From assembly GCA_902363455.1 (NCBI GenBank), contig CABJAC010000001.1:1116001-1180000 (forward strand): a stretch of DNA of 64,000 nt, read 5' to 3'. Positions 1 to 9,029 of this stretch are shown here, piece by piece. The position numbers were made by a program, and so were the translations under genes. The stretch's first letter is position 1. Every line of letters begins with the position of its first letter. The DNA is from Caryophanales bacterium (GTDB lineage Bacteria > Bacillota > Bacilli > Exiguobacteriales > Exiguobacteriaceae). Below the pieces are notes generated by a model. It made no database searches and had not been told where the DNA came from. It saw only the letters and a list, made by a program, of their open reading frames with translations.

Positions 1-924
1 TCCGACACGCATCTCATTGATTTTCGAGTCTTCCAGTGCAGGGGCAACCGGCAAGGCACGTGTCAATAAAGCATGCATGCCCTTGACGGTTGGTTGGAGG
101 TTATAGTCAAGCTGCTTCTCATGCGTGGAGCCGAGTGCCAATTTTCCATCCTCGATCGATACAAGGTACAGTCCACGTTGCCCCATGATGACAGGCCATT
201 GTTCTGTCTGTTCCGCTGTGATGTCCAGATGGAGAATCTGCCCTTTTTCAGGACGGATGTCAAGTTCAAGATGCAACGGTTCCAATAACTCATTGACCCA
301 GACTCCTGCCGTCAAGATGATCTGCTCCGCGTAATGCATTTCATCCTCAATTCGGACACCTTTCACTTGACCGTCCACAACGATTAACGAGGCATCTGCT
401 TCAACCACCTTCGCCTGCTGTTTGAGGGCGCCACGTTCTAGTGCAGCGCGTAACGCACGTCCGTCAACTCGTGCTCCGCCGGAAACGAATAATGCATCCT
501 CGACATATTCAATCAACGGAAACATCTGTTGCACGCGATCAGCGGTCAAACGCTCGATTTGCTGGATCGCCGGCGCCTCGGGAAAACGATTTTCAGCAAT
601 GACCTGCATTTTTTCGATTTTTGATGTTTCGTGTAAAGCGATGGCGCCTACTTTTTGATAGCCGGTCGTCGTCTCACCAAGTGCCTCGAGTTCCGGAATC
701 AAGGTGTCATAATAATGAGCACCGTTATTGGCTAACCGATACCAAGCCTTGTTCCGACGTTGCGTCATCCAAGGACAAATGATTCCGGCTGCGACGTGCG
801 TGGCACGACCCACTTCTTTCCGGTCCACCAACAAGACGGATGCTCCTTCTTTCGCTAAATGATACGCGGTTGAGGTGCCGAGAATACCTGCCCCGATCAC
901 GATATGGCTGTACATGTTTTTCAT
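1..924 (-). CDS. FAD-dependent amine/D-amino acid oxidase family protein (3' part cut by window)
   Basis: Predicted FAD flavoprotein of the DadA/ThiO/glycine oxidase family (DAO fold), which oxidises the C-N bond of an amino acid or secondary amine. It opens with a dinucleotide-binding GxGxxG (GAGILG, residues 11-16) followed by an acidic residue at the end of the second strand (LLVDRKEVG), and later shows the family-typical AAGIICPW and EKGQILHL stretches. 308 residues are visible and the C-terminus lies beyond base 1. The ATG at 924 has only a weak AGAAATGAG in front; the ATG at 915 is an alternative. The substrate cannot be told from sequence. Class confidence is high, exact enzyme unknown. 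Confidence 0.85.
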   Translation of the reverse strand, partial: MKNMYSHIVIGAGILGTSTAYHLAKEGASVLLVDRKEVGRATHVAAGIICPWMTQRRNKAWYRLANNGAHYYDTLIPELEALGETTTGYQKVGAIALHETSKIEKMQVIAENRFPEAPAIQQIERLTADRVQQMFPLIEYVEDALFVSGGARVDGRALRAALERGALKQQAKVVEADASLIVVDGQVKGVRIEDEMHYAEQIILTAGVWVNELLEPLHLELDIRPEKGQILHLDITAEQTEQWPVIMGQRGLYLVSIEDGKLALGSTHEKQLDYNLQPTVKGMHALLTRALPVAPALEDSKINEMRVG

Positions 925-1193
925 CTCATTTCTAAAATAATCTAGTTCAAGTGTAAAGAAAAAAACGGCAAAGAACAAATACGAATGAGTAGCTGAAAAC
1001 AGCACATTCAAATATGGGGAATGATGGGAAAATAAAACTTTTTATCAGAATGTTTCGTATACTCAATATAAACCTACATTTCACACGAAATTTACGGTTA
1101 GAAGTTGCCTAATTCGGAAAGATACCCTTATAGGCATCACGTCCCGACATCATCGACTTGAGCATGGAGTCACCATTGAAGGAGGGGAAGGCA
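925..1193. other. intergenic region, no feature recognised
   Basis: An AT-rich spacer between divergent genes, expected to hold the promoters of both. A TATACT hexamer near 1058-1063 could be a -10 for the rightward gene, but no convincing -35 lies 16-18 bases upstream. No RNA structure or ORF is evident. Confidence 0.4.
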
Positions 1194-1742
1194 ATGAACA
1201 TTAGTCGCGCCATTGTACGCAAACGCTACACGGATCACACTTTGTTTTATTCTGCCATCCTAACTTGGAAGTTGCTTTTCTTCCTGCCCTTACTCATGTA
1301 CGTCAATAGTGGGTCGGACCATGTTTTTCGTCTTTATTTTGTTCCTTATTTGACGGTCATTGTTTTATTTCGTGTCATGACCTACTTTGCCACGTATAAA
1401 GCTTCCTTTATGGAAATGACCGAGATGGGCTTATCTGTGTTCCTGATCATCGCAGATTTCTACTTGGTTGCGTTATTTGATATTCCATTACCGTTTGGGA
1501 TGGTCATCATGTTGTTATCAATCTTGCATTTTACTGCTGCGTTCAGTCGTTTTCGTTGGTTTCGTCGTCGGCTTTGGCTCAACCGTCATTTGGAGATCTT
1601 GAATTTTCTGACCGATCATGGTGAGACGCCGATCAAGATTGCCGTGGTATCTGAAGACGAGATGCTTGTGACGACAAAAAGCGGCAAAGAGTTCACGTAC
1701 CGTCATGTTTACTGGAACGGCTTTTACTTCGAACGCGGATAA
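1194..1742 (+). CDS. small polytopic membrane protein, function unknown
   Basis: Encodes 182 residues. The first two thirds are hydrophobic with about four likely membrane segments (roughly residues 20-40, 48-68, 80-100, 104-124). A basic stretch rich in Arg follows (SRFRWFRRRLWLNRH), then a soluble C-terminal tail of about 50 residues. The start was set at the ATG preceded by AAGGAGGGG with a 6-base gap; an earlier in-frame ATG at 1158 has no ribosome binding site. It is followed by its own terminator and stands alone. I do not recognise the family. Confidence 0.75.
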   Translation: MNISRAIVRKRYTDHTLFYSAILTWKLLFFLPLLMYVNSGSDHVFRLYFVPYLTVIVLFRVMTYFATYKASFMEMTEMGLSVFLIIADFYLVALFDIPLPFGMVIMLLSILHFTAAFSRFRWFRRRLWLNRHLEILNFLTDHGETPIKIAVVSEDEMLVTTKSGKEFTYRHVYWNGFYFERG

Positions 1743-1743
1743 A

Positions 1744-1781
1744 ATAAAAAGACTGTAGACTCAGCGCTACAGTCTTTTTTT
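1744..1781 (+). terminator. rho-independent terminator
   Basis: Stem GACTGTAG/CTACAGTC, extended by A:T pairs, with an 8-base loop and a run of seven T. It lies directly after the membrane protein gene. Confidence 0.85.
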
Positions 1782-1845
1782 GATGGAAAAGGCATCGATT
1801 GTTTGCGATACTGAAGGCACAGTAACGAAAAGTAGGTGAACGTTT

Positions 1846-2802
1846 ATGATACGTTGTCTTCTTGTGACGACCAATCATCAAGTTTTAGTGGATACGCATT
1901 TGAATCGACTGCACGAACCAAATATCAAATGGTATTTTGTTGATTTTGACCAACCGACGGAGCATGAGAAACAACAGCTGGTGTCGGCATTTGATTTTCA
2001 CCCGTTGGCGCTTGAGGACTGTTTTCAGTACTTGCAACGCCCGAAATTGGAATATTATGAAGGGTATAGCTTTTTTGTTCTGCATGCCTTAGATACGGAA
2101 TCGCTAAAAGGGAAAGAAATTAATCTGTTTGCTAATGAGAAGTATGTCGTTTCTTACCATGAAGAACCATCAAGCGAGATTGATTTGGTGTTCAATGCCT
2201 TTCAACGGATTCATGGCGACCATGAACACTGGACGATCGAGATTGTACATAAAATCATGGATAAGATCGTCGATGGCTATTTTCCGATTGTGCATGCATT
2301 GGAAGATAAGATTTTTTCACTCGAAGGACGTTACGAACAGCGCGGAAACGATAAACGCATCATGGAAGACATCTTTGATATTCGATCCGATTTGTTGGAA
2401 GTGGCGCGAACGATTTTACCGATGCGGGATTTGTTATACCGTGTCGGTGAATCAAGACGACTGGCGATCCATGCAAATAAAAAAGCCTTTTTCCAAGATA
2501 TCTACGATCATCTGCTGAAACTCAACGACATGATCGAGTACAACCGCGAGATGACTTCCGAATTCCGGGACAATTTTATTTCGCTCAACTCATACCGGAT
2601 GAACAATATCATGAAGACGTTGACGATTTTTACGACGATTTTCATGCCCTTGACGTTTATTGCCGGGATTTACGGCATGAACTTTGAACATATGCCGGAA
2701 CTGACGACGAAGTATGGCTATTTCTTTGCTTTGGGCGGAATGGCGATGATCTCGATTAGCATGATTGTGTATTTCAGAAAAAATCATTGGTTTGATGAGT
2801 GA
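1846..2802 (+). CDS. corA: CorA-family divalent cation transporter
   Basis: A 318-residue CorA/MIT-family protein, the usual length for Mg2+/Co2+/Ni2+ channels. The large N-terminal alpha/beta and helical cytoplasmic domain is followed by two C-terminal membrane helices. The hallmark GMN tripeptide (IYGMNFEHMPEL, near residue 278) closes the first helix. The C-terminus is short and basic (YFRKNHWFDE). CorA proteins form pentamers in the cytoplasmic membrane and conduct hydrated Mg2+. A LysR gene follows after 12 bases, so the two are probably co-transcribed. Bacillales carry several CorA paralogues, so the physiological ion is an inference. Confidence 0.9.
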   Translation: MIRCLLVTTNHQVLVDTHLNRLHEPNIKWYFVDFDQPTEHEKQQLVSAFDFHPLALEDCFQYLQRPKLEYYEGYSFFVLHALDTESLKGKEINLFANEKYVVSYHEEPSSEIDLVFNAFQRIHGDHEHWTIEIVHKIMDKIVDGYFPIVHALEDKIFSLEGRYEQRGNDKRIMEDIFDIRSDLLEVARTILPMRDLLYRVGESRRLAIHANKKAFFQDIYDHLLKLNDMIEYNREMTSEFRDNFISLNSYRMNNIMKTLTIFTTIFMPLTFIAGIYGMNFEHMPELTTKYGYFFALGGMAMISISMIVYFRKNHWFDE

Positions 2803-2814
2803 GGGGGAAAGCGG

Positions 2815-3738
2815 TTGGATATTCGACAATTACGATTTTTTACGACCATCGTGGATCAAGCGTACAACTTAACCCGTGCCTCGAAACACCTACATATTTC
2901 GCAACCTGCACTCAGCCAGCTGGTCCGCGATTTTGAAGAGTCAGAGCAAGTCGAACTGTTTGAACGCCATCATGGACGCCTGACCGGTCTGACCGATGCG
3001 GGGCGACAATTTTATGAAGACGCGTTAAAAGTGTTACGCCAACATCAAGTCATGATGGAACATCTGCATGAGCGATCCAATCTGATGCGGGGGAAAGTCC
3101 GGCTCGGCATTCCGCCTGTCATCTTACCGGTCCTGTTCTCGCAACTCATCCCGAAGTTGATGGCAGAACATCCGGGTATTGAGTTGGAAGTGATTGAAGA
3201 AGGGGCATTTGAATTAAAACGCCGTCTGTTGCTCGAAGAATTGGACTTAGCGATTTTGATTGAGCCGGGAGAGTCGTATGGAATCGAACGTTACCGGTTG
3301 ATTGAAGATGAGGTCGTCGTCGCGGTCCGTCCCAGCCATCCGCTGAGTCAGCAACAGAACGTATCCTATCAAGAGTTGGCAGCAGAACCGCTTGTCATTC
3401 TCAATGACAGCTTCATGTTGCATCATCAAATTCTGTCGCAGTTTCGAAACGTTCAGGTGGAACCACACATCTTCTTTACGTCCGGAGCTTGGGATTTGTT
3501 GATCGGGATGGTCCAGGAACTGGATGTCGTGTCGATTTTACCAGAACCGATTTTACGGTTTCATCATGCAGAAGATATCCGAATTCTTCCGTTTGACCCA
3601 CCGATGTTATGGGACGTCTCTCTCAATCATTTGGCGGGAGTCGAACAACGGCCGCTCGTCAGTCATGTCCACGAGTATGTCTTACATTATTTTAAATCGT
3701 ACTGGCCGCATCCTTCCGGTCGAGAGGGAACGGATTGA
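2815..3738 (+). CDS. LysR-family transcriptional regulator
   Basis: A 307-residue LysR-type regulator with an N-terminal winged helix-turn-helix (about residues 3-62, with the ISQPALSQLV recognition helix) and a periplasmic-binding-like effector domain (about 92-295). It starts at TTG, preceded by GAGGGGGAAA. Its closest general resemblance is to CynR/CitR/CysL-type regulators, but the effector is unknown. The last codon and the TGA stop lie across the right end of the TnpB element. Joining the flanks without the element gives a final Glu codon and a TAA stop, so the insertion changed only the last residue (Glu to Asp). The gene should remain functional, but its natural terminator is now 1.37 kb away. 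Confidence 0.92.
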   Translation: MDIRQLRFFTTIVDQAYNLTRASKHLHISQPALSQLVRDFEESEQVELFERHHGRLTGLTDAGRQFYEDALKVLRQHQVMMEHLHERSNLMRGKVRLGIPPVILPVLFSQLIPKLMAEHPGIELEVIEEGAFELKRRLLLEELDLAILIEPGESYGIERYRLIEDEVVVAVRPSHPLSQQQNVSYQELAAEPLVILNDSFMLHHQILSQFRNVQVEPHIFFTSGAWDLLIGMVQELDVVSILPEPILRFHHAEDIRILPFDPPMLWDVSLNHLAGVEQRPLVSHVHEYVLHYFKSYWPHPSGREGTD

Positions 3739-3850
3739 ACTACCTCCACCTACGCTTTGCTCAGAGGTGGAGGATTCCTGAGTTATCCGACCTACCGGTC
3801 GAAAATTTATCAGGCTAACCCCGTCGTCCCGACGGTTGAAGAAGCTAAGA
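3715..3850 (-). ncRNA. predicted TnpB guide RNA (omegaRNA/reRNA) 3' scaffold plus guide
   Basis: In studied TnpB systems the guide RNA is read from the tnpB 3' end through the right end and into flanking DNA. Here the transcript would hold hairpin CGACC/GGTCG (3788-3792 with 3797-3801) and hairpin CCTCCACCT/AGGTGGAGG (3743-3751 with 3765-3773). The CTCAG just 5' of that second stem (3778-3782) can pair with CTGAG in its loop (3760-3764), an H-type pseudoknot. The scaffold ends in TCAA at 3735. The next 20 bases form the predicted guide, TCCGTTCCCTCTCGACCGGA, which matches the donor site next to TTTAT. The 5' boundary inside tnpB is a guess. Confidence 0.55.
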
Positions 3851-4985
3851 TGCGTTCTGCTTCTTGTTTGAGATTCAGTCCTGCATTCACATCCCGGTCG
3901 TGATGGATCCCGCAACTCGGGCATGTCCATTCACGCAAGCCAAGATGTTTCACGTCTTTGTGTTGATGTCCGCAACTCGAGCACAGTTGGCTCGAAGCGA
4001 AGGTCTTGCCGACCTTCACGACGGTCTTCCCGTACCAGTCTGCCTTGTACTCCAGCATGCGGAAGAACTCCGACCAACTGACGTCCGAGATGGCCTTGCT
4101 CAACTTGCGATTCCTCTGCATGTTCTTCACCTGCAAGGTCTCGATCCCGATGACGTCGTGGCTTTTGACGATCTCGGTCGATACCTTATGCAGGAAGTCG
4201 GTGCGCTTGTTTGCAATCTTCTCGTGGATACGGGCGACTTTCCGTTTCTGCTTCTGATAGTTCTTCGCCTCGGACAGCTTCACTTTCTTGTTCAAGGCGA
4301 TGCGTTGACGGCGGGAGAGCTTGCGCTGCTCGTGCGCCAGTTTCTTCTCGAGGGTACGGAAGTAACGGTCGTTCTTATAGACCGTGCCGTCCGACAGGAT
4401 GGCGAAGTTCTTGAGTCCGACGTCAACGCCGACAGATGAACCGGTCTTCGGCAGCTCGTTGATTTCCTGCTCGACGAGCAGGGAAACGAAATATTTGCCT
4501 GAAGCGTTACGTCGGATCGTGGCGTTCAAGATACGTCCTGTGATCTGTTTCGAATGGACGAAACGAACCCATTTCAGCTTCGGAAGTTTGAGCTTGTTGC
4601 ATCCAATCAATACTTCAGGAAGCTGGTTTTTGCCTTGGATGTTGGTCTTGTACGACTGGACGGGATTACGCTTGGACTTGAAACGAGGGTGTTCGTTCTG
4701 CTTCTTGAAGAAGCGGTCAAACGCATCAGCAAGATGTTTGACGCTGATCTGAACAGAGGTACTATCCACTTCCTTCAACCAGTCGAACTCCTGCTTCAAC
4801 ACAGGAATTTCTTTGGAACAAGAACCGTAGGACAGTCCTTTTCCAGTGGTCTTGTACAACTCATCCCGCTTCGCCAAGAAGTGGTTGAAGATGAAGCGCG
4901 AACATCCAATCGTCTTCGCGATCAGGATTTCCTGCTCTTTTGTGGGGTAGATTCTGAATTTGTAGGCCTTGTGCTTCAACACCAT
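3810..4985 (-). CDS. tnpB: TnpB RNA-guided nuclease (IS200/IS605 OrfB)
   Basis: A 391-residue TnpB, a normal length for the family ancestral to Cas12. Known members are RNA-guided DNA nucleases that cut next to a TAM and help retain the element. The N-terminal helical domain ([10 protein letters not shown] start) leads into a split RuvC domain. Catalytic Asp188 is in GVDVGLK, Glu282 in GIETLQ and Asp365 in DRDVNA. A four-Cys zinc knuckle (C335, C338, C355, C358) lies between RuvC-II and RuvC-III. All three acidic residues are present, so activity is plausible. The ATG follows AAGGAGGTG with ideal spacing. No tnpA is present nearby. Confidence 0.95.
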   Translation of the reverse strand: MVLKHKAYKFRIYPTKEQEILIAKTIGCSRFIFNHFLAKRDELYKTTGKGLSYGSCSKEIPVLKQEFDWLKEVDSTSVQISVKHLADAFDRFFKKQNEHPRFKSKRNPVQSYKTNIQGKNQLPEVLIGCNKLKLPKLKWVRFVHSKQITGRILNATIRRNASGKYFVSLLVEQEINELPKTGSSVGVDVGLKNFAILSDGTVYKNDRYFRTLEKKLAHEQRKLSRRQRIALNKKVKLSEAKNYQKQKRKVARIHEKIANKRTDFLHKVSTEIVKSHDVIGIETLQVKNMQRNRKLSKAISDVSWSEFFRMLEYKADWYGKTVVKVGKTFASSQLCSSCGHQHKDVKHLGLREWTCPSCGIHHDRDVNAGLNLKQEAERILASSTVGTTGLA

Positions 4986-5026
4986 TTTTCACCTCCTTCA
5001 AAGAGAATATACCCGAAAAACAGGCT

Positions 5027-5092
5027 GGCGATTCATCTCCCACTTTCACTAGGGCTTCGCCCTTAACGTTTAGAAGTGGGCGTATTCTCGCC
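5027..5092. repeat. left-end compound hairpin of the TnpB element
   Basis: Nested inverted repeats: outer GGCGA/TCGCC, middle CCCACTT/AAGTGGG and inner AGGGC/GCCCT around a short TTC loop. Such imperfect subterminal hairpins are the transposase recognition signals of IS200/IS605 ends. Confidence 0.75.
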
Positions 5093-5105
5093 TAATTTTG
5101 ATAAA

Positions 5106-5165
5106 AAAAATCCCGGACGATTCGTGTCTCTTTCGATAAGAGGACGAAATCGGTCGGGATTTTTG
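5106..5165. terminator. bidirectional terminator between lysR and dynA
   Basis: A long imperfect stem (ATCCCGGACGATTCGT against ACGAAATCGGTCGGGAT) flanked by A8 on the left and T5 on the right, so it can end transcription from both sides. It would have followed lysR directly before the TnpB element arrived. Confidence 0.75.
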
Positions 5166-5182
5166 TTGACGTTTGGCTGGTA

Positions 5183-8100
5183 TCAAGACGAGGACGCCGG
5201 TAACAGCTGATTGATTTTCAGTTGGGCTTCTTTAAATGGAGCGAGCGGATTCGGAGCGCTCAAGGTATCGCGTTCGACCTCGATTTGCTTCCGTAACGTG
5301 TCTTTCAGTGCTACATACATCGCATCGAGTAAGACGATGACGTGGTGATGGGCGATAGTACGTAACTGTTGTTCCTCGGAGTCCAGATATGCGGTGGCGT
5401 CCGGTTTCGTCATCTGCATCAAAGCGTCTTTTAATTGTTCTTTTTCGTTTCGTTCAAAAAAGACTTTGGTATTTCGGAAATACTGTTTCACGGATTCGTA
5501 AGGTGTTGGGTCAAGAAACGGTCCCGTAAAGCTTACCGCCGGCATTGAAAACGACTCGAATGGAGACAATTGGAAGGACGGGTTCAATTTCCTCGCAAAC
5601 TGTTCTTCCTCTTGGAAACGTTGGTCCATGGCAGTTTTAATCCAATTGTCGATCCGGAAATGGGTCACTCGCAGTTCTTGTTCAAAATCATACCGCAAGA
5701 AGCCGAGCAATTCCTCCAAGGCTTGTTGTAAAGCCTGCTGTTTCGTGGCATTCGCAAACCGGACCGGATGATAGGCTTCTTTGAAGAAGTCCGGGAACCG
5801 GTAATAAATACGCTGATTGACATGGTGCAACAACTCATGAATTTCAGCAGCTAACGCATGCCGTAGCAAGTCGGGGCGATGATCCGCGAAATGTGTCTCA
5901 ATCGTTGCCGTGATCTGGTCGAGTTCTTCCAGACGGCTCTCTTTTCGTGCAATATTGGATTCGGTTTGTGCAATCACTTGTCCCAACCGATGGACGGTTT
6001 TTTCCGTCTCATCCGATAAGGCTTGTAAGGCGAGCCCTTTCAGGTCTTGTTCCAAAAATTGATGGAACACTTCTTCGAATGCGGAAAGCCCGGATTGCTG
6101 GCTGTTTCCGGTCTGTTTTTCGGACAACGCCTGCAGGCTGGAGACACCGAACAGGCGCGGCGCCCGAATTCCGAACCGTTGCAATTCGGTCCCGACATAC
6201 TGTAAGACGTCTTGCTTTTCGGACTCTTGACTAGCTAAATCAATGGCATTGACGATAAAAAACATCTTGTCGAGTTCAAACGCATCCTTGACGCGCCCGA
6301 GCTGGATGAGAAATTCGCGGTCGGCGCGAGCGAAGGCGTGGTTGAAGTACGTGACGAACAGAATCGCATCGGCATCCTTGATATATTCGAAAGCGACATC
6401 GGTATGGCGGGCATTGATTGAATCAGCACCCGGTGTATCGACCAATGTAATCCCGAGACGCGTCAGGGGACTGTCGAAATACAAGTCGATAATATCGACA
6501 AAACAACTGAGGTGTTCTTGGGCGACATATTCCGTGAACGTTTTCCGGTCAACGGTTTGAGTCGTACCGATGAACGGTTGAACAATCGGATAACCGGTCG
6601 AAAAGGCACGTAAAAATGAAGCGTTTCGTAACTCCTGTTCCGAACGGCTTTCAATCCAAGCGAGTGCGTCGGTAAGTGATTCAACGGATGCATCGAATTT
6701 ATGCAGCACGTCATTCAAATCGCTGAGCAACTCCTGCTCGGTTTTAAACAGGATCGTCGCCGTCTCATGCGGATGTTCCGGACTGACCGGATTGATCCGG
6801 TTGATCGATGCCGTCGTCGGGTTAGGTGAAACCGGTAAGACCGCATGTCCGAGCAACGCATTACAAAACGACGATTTACCGGCGCTGAAGGCGCCGAACA
6901 AAGCAATCGTAAACGTACTCGCGGTGACCCGAGTCAACTTGTCTTCGAGATAGGCGACCGTTTCTTCGAATCCGGGCACTTGTGACAAAATGTCCTGGAT
7001 CTGCTTAATTTCATGAAGCGAGTAGGACGGCGCTTCTTTGGACGTTGTTGTTACCGGCTGTTCGACCGTCGCCGCTGTTTCTTTGAGTGATTCAAGTGGT
7101 GTAAACGGAACGACATCTTGTTCTGTCCGGATCAGTTTTTGTTTCCATGCTACTACTTGTTGCCGGGCAAGTTTCACTTGATCATCCGAAGGCGCGGCTG
7201 CTTGTTCGAGATAGGTCGTCATTCCTTGACGCGTCGCTGTTTCCGTCGTCAACAGTTCACGTTTTTGACGCAAGACATCTCGATCGGCCAGTAACGCCTG
7301 CACGGCTGTTCCATCCGTCTGTTCGAGTTCCACACGAACGGCGTCCCGCCACCGGTTTGTTTCTTTGACATACCAGGCACTGGTCTGGCTGACGACCCGG
7401 TTCGTAAATTGCAGGACGGATTCGCCCGTGATCGTGATGCCTTCTTGCAACGCCTCTTCGATCACGTCAAGCGGAGGATCAAGCGGAAACTGATCGATTT
7501 GTAACGACTGCGTATCCGACAACAAGCCGGCTTCTTTCAACGACTGCTTCATCAGTTTACGCAGGTGCAAAGCGACTTCCGAGGTCGTGACGGACTGCAA
7601 CGCATGCAACACGTCTTCGGCAATCTGTTGCTGGGTCTCCTGCGTTTTCTTGGCACTTTTGAAAAAGCCGACTTTAAACGTCGGCTGACGTGATTCAAGA
7701 AACGTCTTCATCTTTTCACGGAGTTCAAACGGCATCAACGTCGCATTTCGAAGCAAACTTTCGCGGTGTTTGGAGAAGCGGCTGACCCATTGTTCCGGTG
7801 ACATCAACTGGATTTGTTGCTCGATCTGTTCCAAGCGTGAGAAGACCGTATCCGGATGGAGTTGTTCTTCGCGTGTCAGCTGTTCCTGACTGGCTTGTTC
7901 AGCTTCTTCTACCCGGGTCTGCAAGTAGGTGACGTGTTCTTGATGCAGGCTTTCGAGCGTCGTCGCCGCGGACTGGAGCAGTTTCGGTTGAACGTCCCGG
8001 ATACTTTGCTCCACCAATTGTTTGACCGTCGCAAAATCGTTGTCCGGATGTTCAGCTTCGCGCAAGCTTGTAAAGAAGATTCCTTTTGGTTCAACACCGT

Positions 8101-8776
8101 GTGCTGCGAATGACTGGCGGACAGAACGTTTAAACGACGCAAACGATAACTCATTGGACTGGTGTTTATCAATTTGATTGACGATTAGGTACAGCTCAGG
8201 AACGGAACCGAGCAATTCCTTCGTGACCATGAAATTCAATTCGGACTGAACATGATTGTAATCCATGACATAAAAAATAATATCGGCTAAGTGTAAAGCG
8301 GATTCGGTAGAAATTCGGTGTGCATCGTCCACGGAGTCGACACCCGGTGTGTCCATCAGGACCAAACCGTTTGGCAACGTCGATGCCGCATGGGTGATGT
8401 CGATTCGTTCGACCGTTCCATCGCGTCCTAACGTCTCGAGGTGAGACAACTCATCAGACGTCAGCTTGACGGACGGACGATCATGGAAATGGACGATTGC
8501 GGCATCGTGCTGATCATGTTGGACCGTTATGATATTCGCGCTCGTCGGAATCGGACTTGTCGGTAAAATCGATTCGCCCGTCAACGCGTTGATCATACTC
8601 GATTTTCCGGCGGAAAAGTGACCGGCAAAAGCAATCGTAAATTCACGTTTTAATAATTTTTTTGAAAATTTATCTAGTTTATCCAGTCGGAGTTGGTCCG
8701 ACGAGGGGTGAATGAGTGTTGTCAGAAGCGCGGTCGCTTCTATCTGGTTCGTTAATCGTTCTTCGAATGAGCGCAT
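5183..8776 (-). CDS. dynA: double-headed bacterial dynamin-like GTPase DynA
   Basis: A 1197-residue protein that matches the size and tandem organisation of Bacillus subtilis DynA (YpbR), a membrane-tethering and fusion dynamin linked to membrane repair, phage tolerance and septum function. Head 1 has P-loop GHFSAGKSS (residues 52-60), switch DTPG (142-145) and NQID (200-203). Head 2 begins with P-loop GAFSAGKSS near 627-635, then DTPGADS and NAID motifs. Each head is followed by a long helical, Glu/Gln-rich stalk. Both P-loops are intact. It is a single-gene unit with AAAGGGG ten bases before the ATG. The arrangement arose by fusion of two dynamin genes and is known in Bacilli. Confidence 0.95.
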   Translation of the reverse strand: MRSFEERLTNQIEATALLTTLIHPSSDQLRLDKLDKFSKKLLKREFTIAFAGHFSAGKSSMINALTGESILPTSPIPTSANIITVQHDQHDAAIVHFHDRPSVKLTSDELSHLETLGRDGTVERIDITHAASTLPNGLVLMDTPGVDSVDDAHRISTESALHLADIIFYVMDYNHVQSELNFMVTKELLGSVPELYLIVNQIDKHQSNELSFASFKRSVRQSFAAHGVEPKGIFFTSLREAEHPDNDFATVKQLVEQSIRDVQPKLLQSAATTLESLHQEHVTYLQTRVEEAEQASQEQLTREEQLHPDTVFSRLEQIEQQIQLMSPEQWVSRFSKHRESLLRNATLMPFELREKMKTFLESRQPTFKVGFFKSAKKTQETQQQIAEDVLHALQSVTTSEVALHLRKLMKQSLKEAGLLSDTQSLQIDQFPLDPPLDVIEEALQEGITITGESVLQFTNRVVSQTSAWYVKETNRWRDAVRVELEQTDGTAVQALLADRDVLRQKRELLTTETATRQGMTTYLEQAAAPSDDQVKLARQQVVAWKQKLIRTEQDVVPFTPLESLKETAATVEQPVTTTSKEAPSYSLHEIKQIQDILSQVPGFEETVAYLEDKLTRVTASTFTIALFGAFSAGKSSFCNALLGHAVLPVSPNPTTASINRINPVSPEHPHETATILFKTEQELLSDLNDVLHKFDASVESLTDALAWIESRSEQELRNASFLRAFSTGYPIVQPFIGTTQTVDRKTFTEYVAQEHLSCFVDIIDLYFDSPLTRLGITLVDTPGADSINARHTDVAFEYIKDADAILFVTYFNHAFARADREFLIQLGRVKDAFELDKMFFIVNAIDLASQESEKQDVLQYVGTELQRFGIRAPRLFGVSSLQALSEKQTGNSQQSGLSAFEEVFHQFLEQDLKGLALQALSDETEKTVHRLGQVIAQTESNIARKESRLEELDQITATIETHFADHRPDLLRHALAAEIHELLHHVNQRIYYRFPDFFKEAYHPVRFANATKQQALQQALEELLGFLRYDFEQELRVTHFRIDNWIKTAMDQRFQEEEQFARKLNPSFQLSPFESFSMPAVSFTGPFLDPTPYESVKQYFRNTKVFFERNEKEQLKDALMQMTKPDATAYLDSEEQQLRTIAHHHVIVLLDAMYVALKDTLRKQIEVERDTLSAPNPLAPFKEAQLKINQLLPASSS

Positions 8777-8964
8777 GCGTATGAAACCCCTTTCTTACAG
8801 TCATATTTTAGTGTAGCATGGTTATTTTGTGTTCGTCATCTGCTTAGAAGTAAGTTGTTGACGTTCAATCTATTTGAAGTATTCAAACTGACGTTTTTTT
8901 TATGATTTATGCTGATAAAGCAGGAGCAAACAGGCAAGAGCTGTCAGATTTTATATTACTTAAT
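8777..8964. other. intergenic region upstream of dynA
   Basis: AT-rich spacer between dynA and the terminator of the next leftward gene. It should hold the dynA promoter, but I could not pick a convincing -35/-10 pair. No small ORF with a good ribosome binding site was seen. Confidence 0.4.
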
Positions 8965-9012
8965 GAAACAAAACATGACTGGAGTTCTCTCGAGAGGAGG
9001 ACTCCAGTCATG
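8964..9012 (-). terminator. rho-independent terminator of the NAD(P)-binding protein gene
   Basis: Perfect 12-bp stem CATGACTGGAGT/ACTCCAGTCATG with a 15-base loop. Read on the minus strand it is followed by TTTTGTTT, so it serves the leftward gene ending at 9030. Confidence 0.85.
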
Positions 9013-9029
9013 TTGGTCGAAAGTAATGA

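Larger units (their letters stand above)
3735..5100 (-). mobile_element. TnpB-only IS200/IS605-type (IS1341-group) insertion element
   Basis: A 1366-bp element with one gene, tnpB, and no tnpA, so mobility would need a transposase in trans. On the minus strand the left end follows a TTTAT pentamer (5101-5105), a likely target/TAM of the kind used by this superfamily. The right end closes with TCAA (bases 3735-3738). Both ends carry subterminal hairpins: a compound one at 5027-5092 and one at 3743-3773. There is no target duplication, as expected for single-strand Y1-type transposition. Joining the flanks yields an intact lysR stop codon followed directly by a terminator, which supports these boundaries strongly. 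Confidence 0.85.

Noticed and set aside
3864-4439. Open frame of 191 codons on the plus strand inside the TnpB gene
   Set aside because: It is antisense to a well-supported TnpB with complete catalytic motifs, has no ribosome binding site and shows no recognisable protein.
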